A DNA stretch of 64,000 bases. Origin: Acidobacteria bacterium Mor1. Its GTDB lineage: Bacteria > Acidobacteriota > Polarisedimenticolia > Polarisedimenticolales > Polarisedimenticolaceae. The notes under the pieces were generated by a model. The model was not told the DNA's origin. It worked only from the letters and a program-made list of their open reading frames with translations, and made no database searches. Positions 8,550-16,931 of the stretch are shown here, piece after piece (positions within the stretch are counted from its first letter, which is position 1; each line of letters opens with the position of its first letter). The stretch is taken from NCBI GenBank assembly GCA_001664505.1, contig CP011806.1, forward strand, positions 3,822,815-3,886,814. The letters run 5' to 3'. Made by a program: the position numbers and the translations under genes.

Positions 8550-8861
8550 TTAGTAGCGACGGAATCCGCCACCACCGCCGCCGCCGCCGGGGCCACGGCC
8601 GCCGCCGCCGGTGCGCTCACGGGCTTCGTTGACTTTCAGCGGGCGTCCGCCGAAGGAGTAACCGTCCAGTTCACGAATCGCGGCCTCGGCCTCGTCGGAC
8701 GTGCTCATCTCGACGAATCCGAATCCACGGGGACGACCGGTTTCACGGTCCGTCACCAGGTGCACGTCGGTGACCGTGCGCTCGTTCTGGGAAAACAACT
8801 GGCGGACTTCTTCACTATCCGCGCTGAAGGGCAGGTTGCCCACGTAAAGCCTCGTACCCAT
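8550..8861 (-). CDS. RRM-domain RNA-binding protein, Gly-rich tail
   Basis: A 103-residue protein with a single RNA recognition motif. RNP2 is LYVGNL near the N-terminus and RNP1 is RGFGFVEM in the middle. It ends in a glycine-rich tail with RGP and FRRY, like the bacterial/cyanobacterial Rbp family. It is probably a cytoplasmic RNA chaperone or post-transcriptional regulator; cold induction is known for relatives but not shown here. AGGAG lies nine bases before the ATG at 8861, which is therefore preferred to GTG at 8867. A small hairpin (CCCCG...CGGGG, 8883-8897) lies in the 5' leader. The gene has its own terminator, so it is monocistronic. Confidence 0.93.
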   Translation of the reverse strand: MGTRLYVGNLPFSADSEEVRQLFSQNERTVTDVHLVTDRETGRPRGFGFVEMSTSDEAEAAIRELDGYSFGGRPLKVNEARERTGGGGRGPGGGGGGGGFRRY

Positions 8862-9140
8862 TACCACGAACTCCTAATCCTTCCCCGTGTCACGGGGAGT
8901 CGTACCAGGTTCAGACCGCGTACCCGAAAATCTTTTGGACCACGCACCAACTACCAAGCACCGCGTGCCGGGGGGTTGTCCAGCCTCTGCTTCATCGCAG
9001 AAGATTGGGGACAGAACCTCGGAACTACGCTACATCAGACCTGGTCAATAGGCAAGAGAGGCAGGTGTTTCCGCGTTTTCGTCACACAACTGCCGAACGG
9101 GTCGGGGTGCTGGCCGGATCGGATTCCTGGCCGGGTCGGA

Positions 9141-9329
9141 CTACTGGCCGGACTTGTCGCTTTCGGCGGGACGGCGCCCGAACAGGGAAGAGAGTTCGAT
9201 GGTCGGCCGCGGTTCGACGGAGCCCTGGACTTCGAGTCCCTGGCGCTTGGCACGCTTCTCCGCCTGCTTCTGGGCCTTCTTTACTTCGCGTTGACGCTTG
9301 AGGATGGTCATTCGTGATTTTCTAGCCAT
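9141..9329 (-). CDS. Small basic coiled-coil-like protein
   Basis: A 62-residue protein beginning MARKSRMTILKRQREVKKA, followed by a Lys/Arg/Gln/Ala-rich helix and a short, less charged C-terminus. The ATG at 9329 is preceded by a strong AGGAGG Shine-Dalgarno. Longer in-frame starts lack one. I do not recognise the family with certainty; similar short 'KRQREL/AEKRAKR' proteins occur as conserved hypotheticals in several high-GC Gram-negative lineages. Strong positive charge suggests nucleic-acid or ribosome association, which is inference only. Confidence 0.65.
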   Translation of the reverse strand: MARKSRMTILKRQREVKKAQKQAEKRAKRQGLEVQGSVEPRPTIELSSLFGRRPAESDKSGQ

Positions 9330-9614
9330 TTTCGGCCTCCTCGTGCGACGCCGCACAGCCCTTGAGGGCGGTCTGCGGCGTTCGAATGAACCCCGGAAAA
9401 AACTCGAAAGGATGCCTGGGGGCAACGATCGATCTGCCGACGTGACGGAAGGCTCGGCAGCGACGTGGCGCAGTCCGTTACCCCGACCGCGGCGCGTTCA
9501 TGCGAACGTTCCGGCGCACCCTGCATAAGACGAGGCAACGGCAGTTTACACGAAGCTGACCTCGGCCGCGACCGCATTGCCCGGGCCGCCTCCATTTTTT
9601 GCCGCGATATGGGC

Positions 9615-11984
9615 CTAATCCCGACGCTCGACCCGCGACCCGGCCGGGGTCTTCTGCACCTGGAAGCAAACCGGAATGCGTTCGGCAAGGTCGGGGACGT
9701 GGGTCACGAGGCCCACGGTGCGACCGCGGGAACCGAGCTCTTCCAGGGTGTGGGCCACGGTGTCGAGGGTCTCCGGGTCGAGGGTGCCGAACCCCTCGTC
9801 GAGGAACATCGATTCGAGGCGCGCCGCGCCGGTTGCAGCCAGCTCCGCGACCTGTTCGGACAACGACAGGGCCAACGCCAGCGACGCCAGGAAGGTCTCG
9901 CCGCCCGAGAGCGTCCGCGCCGACCGCCGCTCGCCGGCGTTGCGATGATCGATCACGTCGACGTTCTGGTCCTCGTCGAACTCCAACGAGTAGTCCCCGC
10001 GGGACAGCTCGAGGAGCCGCTGTCCGGCGAGCTGGGCCAGGCGCTCGAAGGCTTCACGCAACAGCCAGCGTTCGAACCGGTCCGCCTTGAGATGCCGGGC
10101 GAGACCCGCGGCCACGGCGTGATGTTCTTTCTGGGTCGCACACTCCTTCTCGAGGGCGACTCGCCGTGCCTCGCTCCGCTCCAGTTCACCCAACTCCTGT
10201 TCGAGCCGGCCGAGACGCCGTTCGATCTGGGCCAGCGGTACGTCCTCCAGGGTTTCCAGTCCCGCTTCACGGCAGCGAGACCAGATCCGTTCCCGCTGTT
10301 TCGCCGCGGCGGTATCCGCCTTCTTGCGCGCGGCAGCCTGCTTGTCTCGCTCGGACTTGCGAGCAGCGATCGTCTCCCGAACCCAGTCGACGATGGCCTG
10401 CCGCGATTCGCCGGGGTCATGGCGGGCCAACTCGGGAGGGTTCATGGCGGCGACGGCGCCCCGCCTTTCCTGCAGGGAACTCCAGGCCGCATCCGCCGCC
10501 TGGTCGAGGGTCTCGCGAAGGCGGCGGGCGGCTCGTTCCACCTCTCGCAGTTCGCCGCGGCGCCGGGTCAACTGCTCGAGCGCCTGTTCCACCTCGGCCC
10601 GCGCCTCCCGTTCCCCAGCGAGCTCCTCGGGGTCTTCGGCCGCGGGCAGCGCCTCCAGTTCCTCCTCGGCGGCCGCCCGTCTCCCGGCGATGCGGTCCCG
10701 CTCGGCAGCACAGCGTTCCCAGGCAGCCGTCGCCTTATCGTGCCGCCGGGCGGCCTTGTCCCGGATCGCTTCCGCCTTGCTCAGATCTTCCGGCGGGTCC
10801 GGCTCGATCGATGCTTCTACGGTGCGCCGGCACACCGGGCATGGATCGCCGGGGGCGGTCGCGGCGGCCAACCGATGGGCCGCGTGGTGGCGATGGATCT
10901 CCTCGACCGCCTCGATGGCTCGGGTGCGATCCCGGTCCGCAGCGGCCTGGAGCTCGGCGGCCTCGGCCAGCGCCTGGGCCAGCTCATCTTCCCGGCCGGC
11001 GAATTCCGCCAGCATCGCCTCGAGACGCTCGCGCCGCTCCTGGTTCTCGAGGGCGCTACGTAGTTCCCCTTCGGAGCGATGACCTTCGAGCGCCTTTCGT
11101 TGCTCCTGCTCCCGGGAGTCCAGCTCTTCGAGTTCCCGGCCGGCCTCGTCGAGTGCGCGGGCCGCCTCACCCAAGGCGTCTTCGTCGACCGGTGCCCGGC
11201 CGGCCGCCTCTTCGAGCCGCTCCAGCGCAGCCAAGGTCTGGTCGGCCTGCTCCAGTTCCCGGTCCAGCTTGGCTCGACGAAGCTCCGCGGCGTCGACCGA
11301 CTGCATGTCCTCCCGGACCCGTTCCCGCAGGGTGCTCAAGCCGGCGACGCTCGCTTCCAGGGTTTCGCGGTCCTCATGCCGGCCTTCGAGCAACTCCTCC
11401 AGCCGGCCCTCGGTAGCGGCCAGCCTGCGTTCGAGTTCCGTCGCGCGGGCGCCGGCCAGGCCGCGCATGCGGTCGTAGACCCGGATCCCGAGCAACTCCT
11501 TGAGCAAGCCCTGACGCTCCCGGGGAGACTCATGAAGGAAACGGGCGAACTCTCCCTGGGGGAGCACCACGCAGGTGGTGAACTGATCGAAGGTCAGGCC
11601 GAACAACTTGCGCACCGCCGCGTCCAGCTCCGCGACGTTCCCTGCCAGGGTTTCGCCGTCCCGCTCCAGTCGGGCCTCACGGGTGCTGGTTCGGTTCTTC
11701 GAGCGACGTACTACCCGAACGGCGCTGTAGTCCCGGCCGTCGAGCCGGAAGTCGAAGCGCACACGGGCCTCGGACTTGCCCTGGCTGATCAACGGGGCGA
11801 CCAGGTTCGGGTTCTGGTAGCGGGCGATGCTGCCGTAGAGCGCGAAGGTCACCGCGTCGATGATGCTCGACTTGCCCGAGCCGGTCGGCCCCGACAGCAC
11901 GAACAGATCGGCATCGGTGAAATCCAGTTCGGTGCGATCGCGAAAGGCGGTGAAGCCCTGGAGTTCAAGCCGGAGCGGTTGCAT
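9615..11984 (-). CDS. sbcC: SbcC/Rad50-type exonuclease ATPase subunit
   Basis: A 789-residue SMC-like ATPase that with SbcD forms the nuclease cleaving DNA hairpins and blocked ends. Walker A is GPTGSGKS at residues 32-39. The zinc-hook CPVC is at Cys382/Cys385, flanked by long Glu/Arg/Ala-rich coiled coils. The C-terminal lobe has the signature LSGGE and Walker B MFLDEGFGTLD. It is compact compared with E. coli SbcC (over 1000 residues); the coiled-coil arms are shorter but all motifs are intact. The ATG at 11984 overlaps the sbcD stop by 20 bp, so the pair is translationally coupled. Confidence 0.96.
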   Translation of the reverse strand: MQPLRLELQGFTAFRDRTELDFTDADLFVLSGPTGSGKSSIIDAVTFALYGSIARYQNPNLVAPLISQGKSEARVRFDFRLDGRDYSAVRVVRRSKNRTSTREARLERDGETLAGNVAELDAAVRKLFGLTFDQFTTCVVLPQGEFARFLHESPRERQGLLKELLGIRVYDRMRGLAGARATELERRLAATEGRLEELLEGRHEDRETLEASVAGLSTLRERVREDMQSVDAAELRRAKLDRELEQADQTLAALERLEEAAGRAPVDEDALGEAARALDEAGRELEELDSREQEQRKALEGHRSEGELRSALENQERRERLEAMLAEFAGREDELAQALAEAAELQAAADRDRTRAIEAVEEIHRHHAAHRLAAATAPGDPCPVCRRTVEASIEPDPPEDLSKAEAIRDKAARRHDKATAAWERCAAERDRIAGRRAAAEEELEALPAAEDPEELAGEREARAEVEQALEQLTRRRGELREVERAARRLRETLDQAADAAWSSLQERRGAVAAMNPPELARHDPGESRQAIVDWVRETIAARKSERDKQAAARKKADTAAAKQRERIWSRCREAGLETLEDVPLAQIERRLGRLEQELGELERSEARRVALEKECATQKEHHAVAAGLARHLKADRFERWLLREAFERLAQLAGQRLLELSRGDYSLEFDEDQNVDVIDHRNAGERRSARTLSGGETFLASLALALSLSEQVAELAATGAARLESMFLDEGFGTLDPETLDTVAHTLEELGSRGRTVGLVTHVPDLAERIPVCFQVQKTPAGSRVERRD

Positions 11985-13128
11985 CGGCCTCTTCCAGTAG
12001 CTCCTCGAACAGGTGCCTGAGTCTCGGGTCCTCTTCGCCGCGCTCGTCGAGGTAGGCCTCGAACAGTGCCTGCGGGGCCAGGTTCGAGCGGTCCGGCCGC
12101 GGAGTGTTCTCTTCGTCTTCCTCGAGGTCACGCCGGGGGGCGATGCGGACGTCCACCGCTTGGGGCAGCAGTTCCCGCACCCGGTCCGCCAGTCCCGGTT
12201 GTGGTGTGGTCTCGACGATCACCTGCAGAAAGTCGTCGGGATACTTTCCTTCGAGGGCTTCGAGCTGATCGAGGCTCGCGCGGATCGTGCGCAGCCGTTT
12301 GCCCGATCGCAGGGGGACCACGTCGACCCGGGCCGGCCGCCGCAGGCCGAGTTCGACGATGCTCACGCTCTTGACGTCCAGGGTCTCGCCGAAATCGAGC
12401 TGGAGCGGTGAGCCGCAATAGGCGATCGGCGCCTTGGCCGGAATGCGTTGGGCCCGGTGCAGGTGTCCCAGGGCCACGTAGTGCAGCGACGCGGGGAACG
12501 CCTCGGCCGGAACTTCGTACTCGAACACGGTGTGGGCTTCACGTTCGCCCCCACCCAGGACCCCTCCGGTGACGGTCAGATGGCCGGCGAGAATGCGGAT
12601 CGCATCGGCGGGCATGCCCGCGGTCAACTCCTCGACGATCCGGCGGGCTCGCTCGGCGTAGATCGCCCGGTGCCCTTCGGCGCTCGCCGACATCAGGGCA
12701 TCCGCCTTGACGATGCTTCGCTGGGAGAGAAACGGCATGGTGGCCACGGCCACCGGCGTGCCGTTCAGCTCGAGTTCCAGCACGCCCCCTTCTTCCGGGC
12801 GCCGCAGGACCTCGCCGACGTGAACGCCGCCGAGTTCCAGCAGGGGCCGCACGGCGCGCAGGCGCTGAGGGTGGTCGTGATTGCCGGCGACCAGCACCAC
12901 CGGAACCTCGAGCCGCGCCAGGGCCAGCAGGGCGTCGTAGACGATCGCCTCGGATTCGGGCCCCGGTGCCGCGGAATCGAACAGGTCGCCGGTGACCAGG
13001 ATCAGGTCGACCTTCCGATCGGCAGCAATCGAGGCGATCTCGGCGAGAACCGCCCGATGCTCGTCGGCCCGGCTGCGGCCGCGAAGGGCGCGGCCGACGT
13101 GCCAGTCGGCGGTGTGCAGCATCCGCAT
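11965..13128 (-). CDS. sbcD: SbcD/Mre11-type exonuclease subunit
   Basis: A 387-residue metallophosphoesterase, the nuclease partner of SbcC. The conserved phosphoesterase blocks are in order: HTADWHVGR at the N-terminus, VTGDLFDS, AGNHDHPQRL and later LGHLHRAQ. The C-terminal capping domain is followed by a short Glu-rich tail. It is first in a two-gene sbcDC operon. A divergent peroxiredoxin gene begins 217 bp away, so the interval 13129-13345 must hold both promoters. Confidence 0.96.
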   Translation of the reverse strand: MRMLHTADWHVGRALRGRSRADEHRAVLAEIASIAADRKVDLILVTGDLFDSAAPGPESEAIVYDALLALARLEVPVVLVAGNHDHPQRLRAVRPLLELGGVHVGEVLRRPEEGGVLELELNGTPVAVATMPFLSQRSIVKADALMSASAEGHRAIYAERARRIVEELTAGMPADAIRILAGHLTVTGGVLGGGEREAHTVFEYEVPAEAFPASLHYVALGHLHRAQRIPAKAPIAYCGSPLQLDFGETLDVKSVSIVELGLRRPARVDVVPLRSGKRLRTIRASLDQLEALEGKYPDDFLQVIVETTPQPGLADRVRELLPQAVDVRIAPRRDLEEDEENTPRPDRSNLAPQALFEAYLDERGEEDPRLRHLFEELLEEADATAPA

Positions 13129-13345
13129 GCCCCCATTCTACGGGAAGCCGCACCCGGCGCCCTTTTTCGACGATCGACTTTTCCCGTGCAGGGGATCCGC
13201 GGGACCGGGCGATACAAAGGAGGCGACCGGTCTGCCGCGCCACGAGCCGGAAACCGGTCCGCGTCGTAGAATCCCCGAGGGGCAAGACACGTTACTTCCG
13301 CGACCCGCAAACGGGTACGCGTTCGCCTGTACTTAGGAGAAAGCA

Positions 13346-13981
13346 ATGTCGATTCGACTGGGCGACACCGCCCCGAACTTCCGGGTCCAGACCACGGAAG
13401 GCGAGATCGATTTCTATGAATGGATGGGAGAGGACTGGGCGGTGCTGTTCTCGCACCCCAAGGACTACACTCCGGTCTGCACCACCGAACTGGGCGCGGC
13501 GGCGCGGCTCAAGCCGGAATTCGCCAAGCGTGGCGTCAAGGTCATCGGACTGAGCGTCGACCCGCTCGAGGACCATCAGGGCTGGTCCCGGGACATCGAG
13601 GAGACCCAGGGGGTCGGCCTTAACTTCCCGCTGATCGCCGACTCGGATCGCACCGTGGCGGACCTGTACGACATGGTGCACCCCAACGCCGACGACACCC
13701 TCACCGTGCGCTCGGTGTTCGTCATCGACAGTCAGAAGAAGGTGCGGTTGACGCTGACCTACCCGGCCAGCACCGGGCGCAACTTCGACGAGATCCTGCG
13801 CACCGTCGACTCGCTCAAGTTGACCAGCGAGCATCAGGTGGCCACTCCGGTCAACTGGAAGCACGGGGATGACGTGATCATCGTCCCGGCGGTCAGCAAC
13901 GACCAGGCCAAGCAGAAGTACCCCGAGGGCTGGCGCGAAGAGAAGCCCTACCTGCGCTACGTCCCGGATCCTTCCAAGTAG
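13346..13981 (+). CDS. 1-Cys peroxiredoxin (Prx6/AhpC-TSA family)
   Basis: A 211-residue thiol peroxidase reducing H2O2 and organic hydroperoxides. The peroxidatic cysteine is Cys45 in DYTPVCTTE. The C-terminal arm (PEGWREEKPYLRYVPDPSK) is the Prx6-type dimerisation extension. No second, resolving Cys is seen, so the reductant would be external. An AGGAG sequence lies upstream of the ATG. The gene is divergent from sbcD and convergent with the following secreted protein, separated from it by a strong hairpin. Confidence 0.95.
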   Translation: MSIRLGDTAPNFRVQTTEGEIDFYEWMGEDWAVLFSHPKDYTPVCTTELGAAARLKPEFAKRGVKVIGLSVDPLEDHQGWSRDIEETQGVGLNFPLIADSDRTVADLYDMVHPNADDTLTVRSVFVIDSQKKVRLTLTYPASTGRNFDEILRTVDSLKLTSEHQVATPVNWKHGDDVIIVPAVSNDQAKQKYPEGWREEKPYLRYVPDPSK

Positions 13982-13991
13982 TCGGACCGAT

Positions 13992-14022
13992 GCGTGTCCC
14001 CGGGAGCTTCCCGGGGACACGC
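13992..14022. terminator. Long perfect hairpin between convergent genes
   Basis: A 14-bp perfectly paired stem (GCGTGTCCCCGGGA and its complement) closes a 3-base loop between the peroxiredoxin stop and the convergent gene's stop. There is no T-run on either side, so termination is suspected from position and stem strength alone. Confidence 0.5.
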
Positions 14023-14041
14023 GAGCCCTCCTGGTCCCGGT

Positions 14042-14749
14042 CTAGGGCGCCAGCACCGTGGTGCGAATGCGGCTGCGGGCATCCTCGACGGTGTCGGCGC
14101 TGTAACTCTCGTATGCGGTCGCACTCCAGCTGTCGCCGGCGGCGTCGTACTCGCTCCAGGCCACGTCGCCGGCGCTATCGACCCAGGTGACCCAGACGTT
14201 GCCGTCTTCGCTGAACAGCAGCACATCGACATCTCCGCCATAGCTGGTGGTATCCAGCGTCAGGCGAATCCCGTAGGGGTCCGGCTGCCATTCCTCCTGG
14301 TACACCGCGATTCCGGTGTCCGAGCCGCTGTCGTATTCGTAGGCCATGAACACATCGGAGCCGTCGCTGACGATCGATGGGTTGCGGCTGCTCTCGCCGG
14401 GTTCACTGATCACCTGTTCGGCGTCCCACGTCGAACCGTGGGGTCGCTTTCGAAGCACGATCTCGTCGGTGGCACTGTCCCGCCACCAGATCACCCAGAC
14501 GTCGCCGCTGTCCTCGATCGAGATGCGCGGTGCACGATCGTCGTCGGCGTGAGTGCTGAGGAAGGTGACGACGTTGTTGCCCGATCCGTCGTCGATGGTG
14601 ATGCGCACATCCAGATCGGATGCGTTGGTCGTTGCGTCGGCGGTTTCGATGTCGCCGGTCTGTGGGTTCACCTCGGAATCGGGGGCGTCTGCGAACAGGG
14701 GGGATCCGATCAACGCGCACACGAACAGGGCCATCAAGGTGAGTCGCAT
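14042..14749 (-). CDS. Secreted beta-propeller-like hypothetical protein
   Basis: A 235-residue exported protein with a clear signal peptide (LMALFVCALIGSPLFADA). After an Asp/Thr-rich linker come repeated strands with the pattern DGSDVFMAYEYD, DGNVWVTWVDSAGDVAW and SGDVWVIWWRDSATDEIV, resembling blades of sialidase/BNR-type propellers. The copy number is too low for a full propeller, so it may be a partial fold or oligomerise. No catalytic residues are evident. AAAGGAG precedes the ATG at 14749. The gene is monocistronic and convergent with the peroxiredoxin gene. Confidence 0.7.
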   Translation of the reverse strand: MRLTLMALFVCALIGSPLFADAPDSEVNPQTGDIETADATTNASDLDVRITIDDGSGNNVVTFLSTHADDDRAPRISIEDSGDVWVIWWRDSATDEIVLRKRPHGSTWDAEQVISEPGESSRNPSIVSDGSDVFMAYEYDSGSDTGIAVYQEEWQPDPYGIRLTLDTTSYGGDVDVLLFSEDGNVWVTWVDSAGDVAWSEYDAAGDSWSATAYESYSADTVEDARSRIRTTVLAP

Positions 14750-15058
14750 GGAAACTCCTTTCGGTTGGGGCGGGGGAACGCCGGTTGTTGAAAGGAGCGT
14801 ATGAGTGGTTCAGTAGAGGCGCTGCACGTGCAACTGGTCAGTCAAACGAAAGCTCCCCGACGATGCGGCCGGGGTGTCAGCAACGCACGTCGAAGAGACG
14901 TCAGTACGCGGAGAAGCGAACCGCAAGGTGCGTTGATGCATGCGCTGACAGCATGCGCATGCGCGCGCAGTTGAACGCAGTCGGGTGTTCACCCGGTCGC
15001 GCATCGGAAGCGCGGGTCGCGTTACTGGAAGGTGACTAGTTCGAAGATCCGATGAGGG
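14750..15058. other. Intergenic region, no gene supported
   Basis: About 310 bases between the secreted protein start and the next minus-strand stop. It must carry the promoter of the secreted protein. A short plus-strand frame from 14801 (about 57 codons, with an AAAGGAG upstream) has biased, Arg-rich composition and no recognisable features, so it is not called. The stretch around 14937-14970 is full of small GCATGC-type palindromes. Confidence 0.5.
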
Positions 15059-15538
15059 TCAGCGGGCTTCGCTGTCGCTCTCGGGAGAGGGGGGAGCATC
15101 TGTTTGCGCTTCGCCCTCGGCCGCCGGTGCTTCGCTTGCCGGCGCCTCGGCCGAAGCAGGTGCCGGCTCGGCGTCGGCGGCTGCCGGTTGTGCTTCCGCG
15201 GCTTCGGCGGGCTCGGCCGCCGGTGGCGTCTCGGGCTCGGCGGCAGCCTCGGGTTCCGGCGCCGGCTCGACGATGTAGCGCAGGCAAAACAGGTCGTCGT
15301 CGGAGTAGAGGTAGAGACCGTCGTGCTTGGCGGTGCCGTTAAGGATGACCGTCGACACCTCGCCCGACATCGAGTGCTGTTTGGCGTGGTAGAGACACGC
15401 CCCCTCGGGGACATCATGCTTGCGCAGGTAGTCCGCCCAGCTCTTGCGATCGGTGCGTTCGAGGCGATGGCCTTCCCGCGCGGCCCGCGCCAGCAGGCCA
15501 CGAAAATCGTGGAAGTCCACCTCGACCAGATTCTTCAT
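15059..15538 (-). CDS. Hypothetical protein with Ala/Pro/Glu-rich tail
   Basis: A 159-residue protein. The first ~90 residues look folded (VDFHDFRGLLARAAREGH, then YLYSDDDLFCLRYIV). The remaining ~70 are a low-complexity tail of Ala, Pro and Glu, probably disordered. No signal peptide or membrane helix is seen. I do not recognise the family. It lies just downstream of the his operon on the same strand but follows hisD by about 106 bp; whether it is cotranscribed is unknown. Confidence 0.6.
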   Translation of the reverse strand: MKNLVEVDFHDFRGLLARAAREGHRLERTDRKSWADYLRKHDVPEGACLYHAKQHSMSGEVSTVILNGTAKHDGLYLYSDDDLFCLRYIVEPAPEPEAAAEPETPPAAEPAEAAEAQPAAADAEPAPASAEAPASEAPAAEGEAQTDAPPSPESDSEAR

Positions 15539-15644
15539 AGCCTTCTCGGTCTCCCGGGCTGACCCGCGGACCGGGTGTTACGAGCCCGTAACCCAATATT
15601 GCCCAGGGCCAACCGGTTGTCCAGCCTAGACTTGGCTCCCGGTG

Positions 15645-16931
15645 TCACCTCCGGCGTACGGCGCCCTGCCGCCGGAGCTCCGCCGACCGGGCGTGGCCCT
15701 CGAGCCCCTCGAGTCGAGCCAGCGCGACCGCATCCTCCACCAGGTCCGCCGAATCCCCGCCCTCGTTCAGTTCCAGCCAGGTCTGCGGCTTCATGAAGTC
15801 CGCCACCGAGAGCCCGGAACGGAAGCGCCCGCTGCCACCTGTTGGTAGCACATGATTCGGTCCGGCTCCGTAGTCCCCGAGGACCTCGGCGGACCGTGCC
15901 CCGACGAACAGCGCTCCCGCCGTGTCGAGTTCGCGGGCAACCGGTCCGGCGTTGTCGGTCAACACCTCCAGATGCTCCGGCGCGATCCGCCGGCAGGCCT
16001 CGATCGCTTCCTCCAGGGTCGAGGCGTGGAGGGCGAACCCGTTGGCCAGCGCCTCCCGGGCGGTGTCGCGGGTCGGCAACTCCTCGAGGCGCCGCTGCAG
16101 CGCGACCTCGACGGCCTCGATCAGCGGAGCGTCGAGGGAGACCAGCATCGGCCGCGCGTCGGTGTCGTGCTCTGCCTGGGCCAGGAGGTCCGCGGCGATC
16201 ATGTCGGCATCGGCCGACCGGTCGGCCAGCACCAGCAGCTCCGACGGCCCGGCGAGCATGTCGATGCCGGTGAATGCCGAGACCACCTGCTTGGCCGCCG
16301 TGACCCAGCGGTTCCCCGGCCCGACGATCATGTCGGTGGATGGAAGCGGTCCGACCCCGTAGGCCATCGCCGCAATCGACTGGGCTCCTCCTGCGCAGAG
16401 GAATCCATCGGCGCCGGCAATCGCCGCCGCCGCAAGGGTGATCGGTGCGGGCCGCGGAGAGGCCACGCAGACCCGGGGCACTCCTGCGACCCGGGCGGGG
16501 ACCACGGTCATCAACACCGACGACGGAAGGGGGAAACGCCCTCCCGGCGCGTAACATCCAGCGGCGCGGACCGGAAGCCAGCGGTGACCTGCGTATCCAC
16601 CCGGCACGGCGCGACGACAGTCCGCCATGGTTTCCCTTTGGGCCCGGGCGAAGGCTTCGATCCGGTCCCGGGTCCGTTCCAGCAATCGGCGATCTTCGAC
16701 GGGCACCTGTTCGGCCAGTTCATGCAAGCGCTCCCGGTCGAGCCAGAGCGGCGCTCCCGGTTCCAGATCGCCCAGTCGTTCGGCGTGTTCCCGTAGCGCC
16801 ACCTCGCCCCGTTGTTCCACGTCGTCGACGATGCGCTGGGCTTCGGCCAGGGTCGCCGAATCCACGGGAGCCTGAAGCAGCCGGCCGAGTTCGGCGGACC
16901 GGATCCGGCGCAGGAGTGTGCTCTCGCTCAT
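15645..16931 (-). CDS. hisD: Histidinol dehydrogenase
   Basis: A 428-residue enzyme catalysing the last two oxidations, histidinol to histidine. Conserved blocks include RAAGCYAPGGRFPLPSS, VGPGNRWVTAAKQVV, AGPSELLVLAD, QAEHDTDA and APEHLEV. The length is that of typical HisD. The ATG at 16931 overlaps the stop of the upstream trifunctional gene (ATGA), so it is translationally coupled. It is the last gene of the operon, although hisD is near the front in enterobacteria. Confidence 0.96.
   Translation of the reverse strand: MSESTLLRRIRSAELGRLLQAPVDSATLAEAQRIVDDVEQRGEVALREHAERLGDLEPGAPLWLDRERLHELAEQVPVEDRRLLERTRDRIEAFARAQRETMADCRRAVPGGYAGHRWLPVRAAGCYAPGGRFPLPSSVLMTVVPARVAGVPRVCVASPRPAPITLAAAAIAGADGFLCAGGAQSIAAMAYGVGPLPSTDMIVGPGNRWVTAAKQVVSAFTGIDMLAGPSELLVLADRSADADMIAADLLAQAEHDTDARPMLVSLDAPLIEAVEVALQRRLEELPTRDTAREALANGFALHASTLEEAIEACRRIAPEHLEVLTDNAGPVARELDTAGALFVGARSAEVLGDYGAGPNHVLPTGGSGRFRSGLSVADFMKPQTWLELNEGGDSADLVEDAVALARLEGLEGHARSAELRRQGAVRRR

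Noticed and set aside
6849-9317. An 822-codon plus-strand frame
   Set aside because: It runs antisense through the RND exporter, TetR and RRM genes, all of which have clear family motifs, Shine-Dalgarno sites or terminators.
14801-14974. Short plus-strand coding sequence of about 57 codons
   Set aside because: It has an AAAGGAG upstream of ATG but an Arg-rich, unconvincing product and no support from context.
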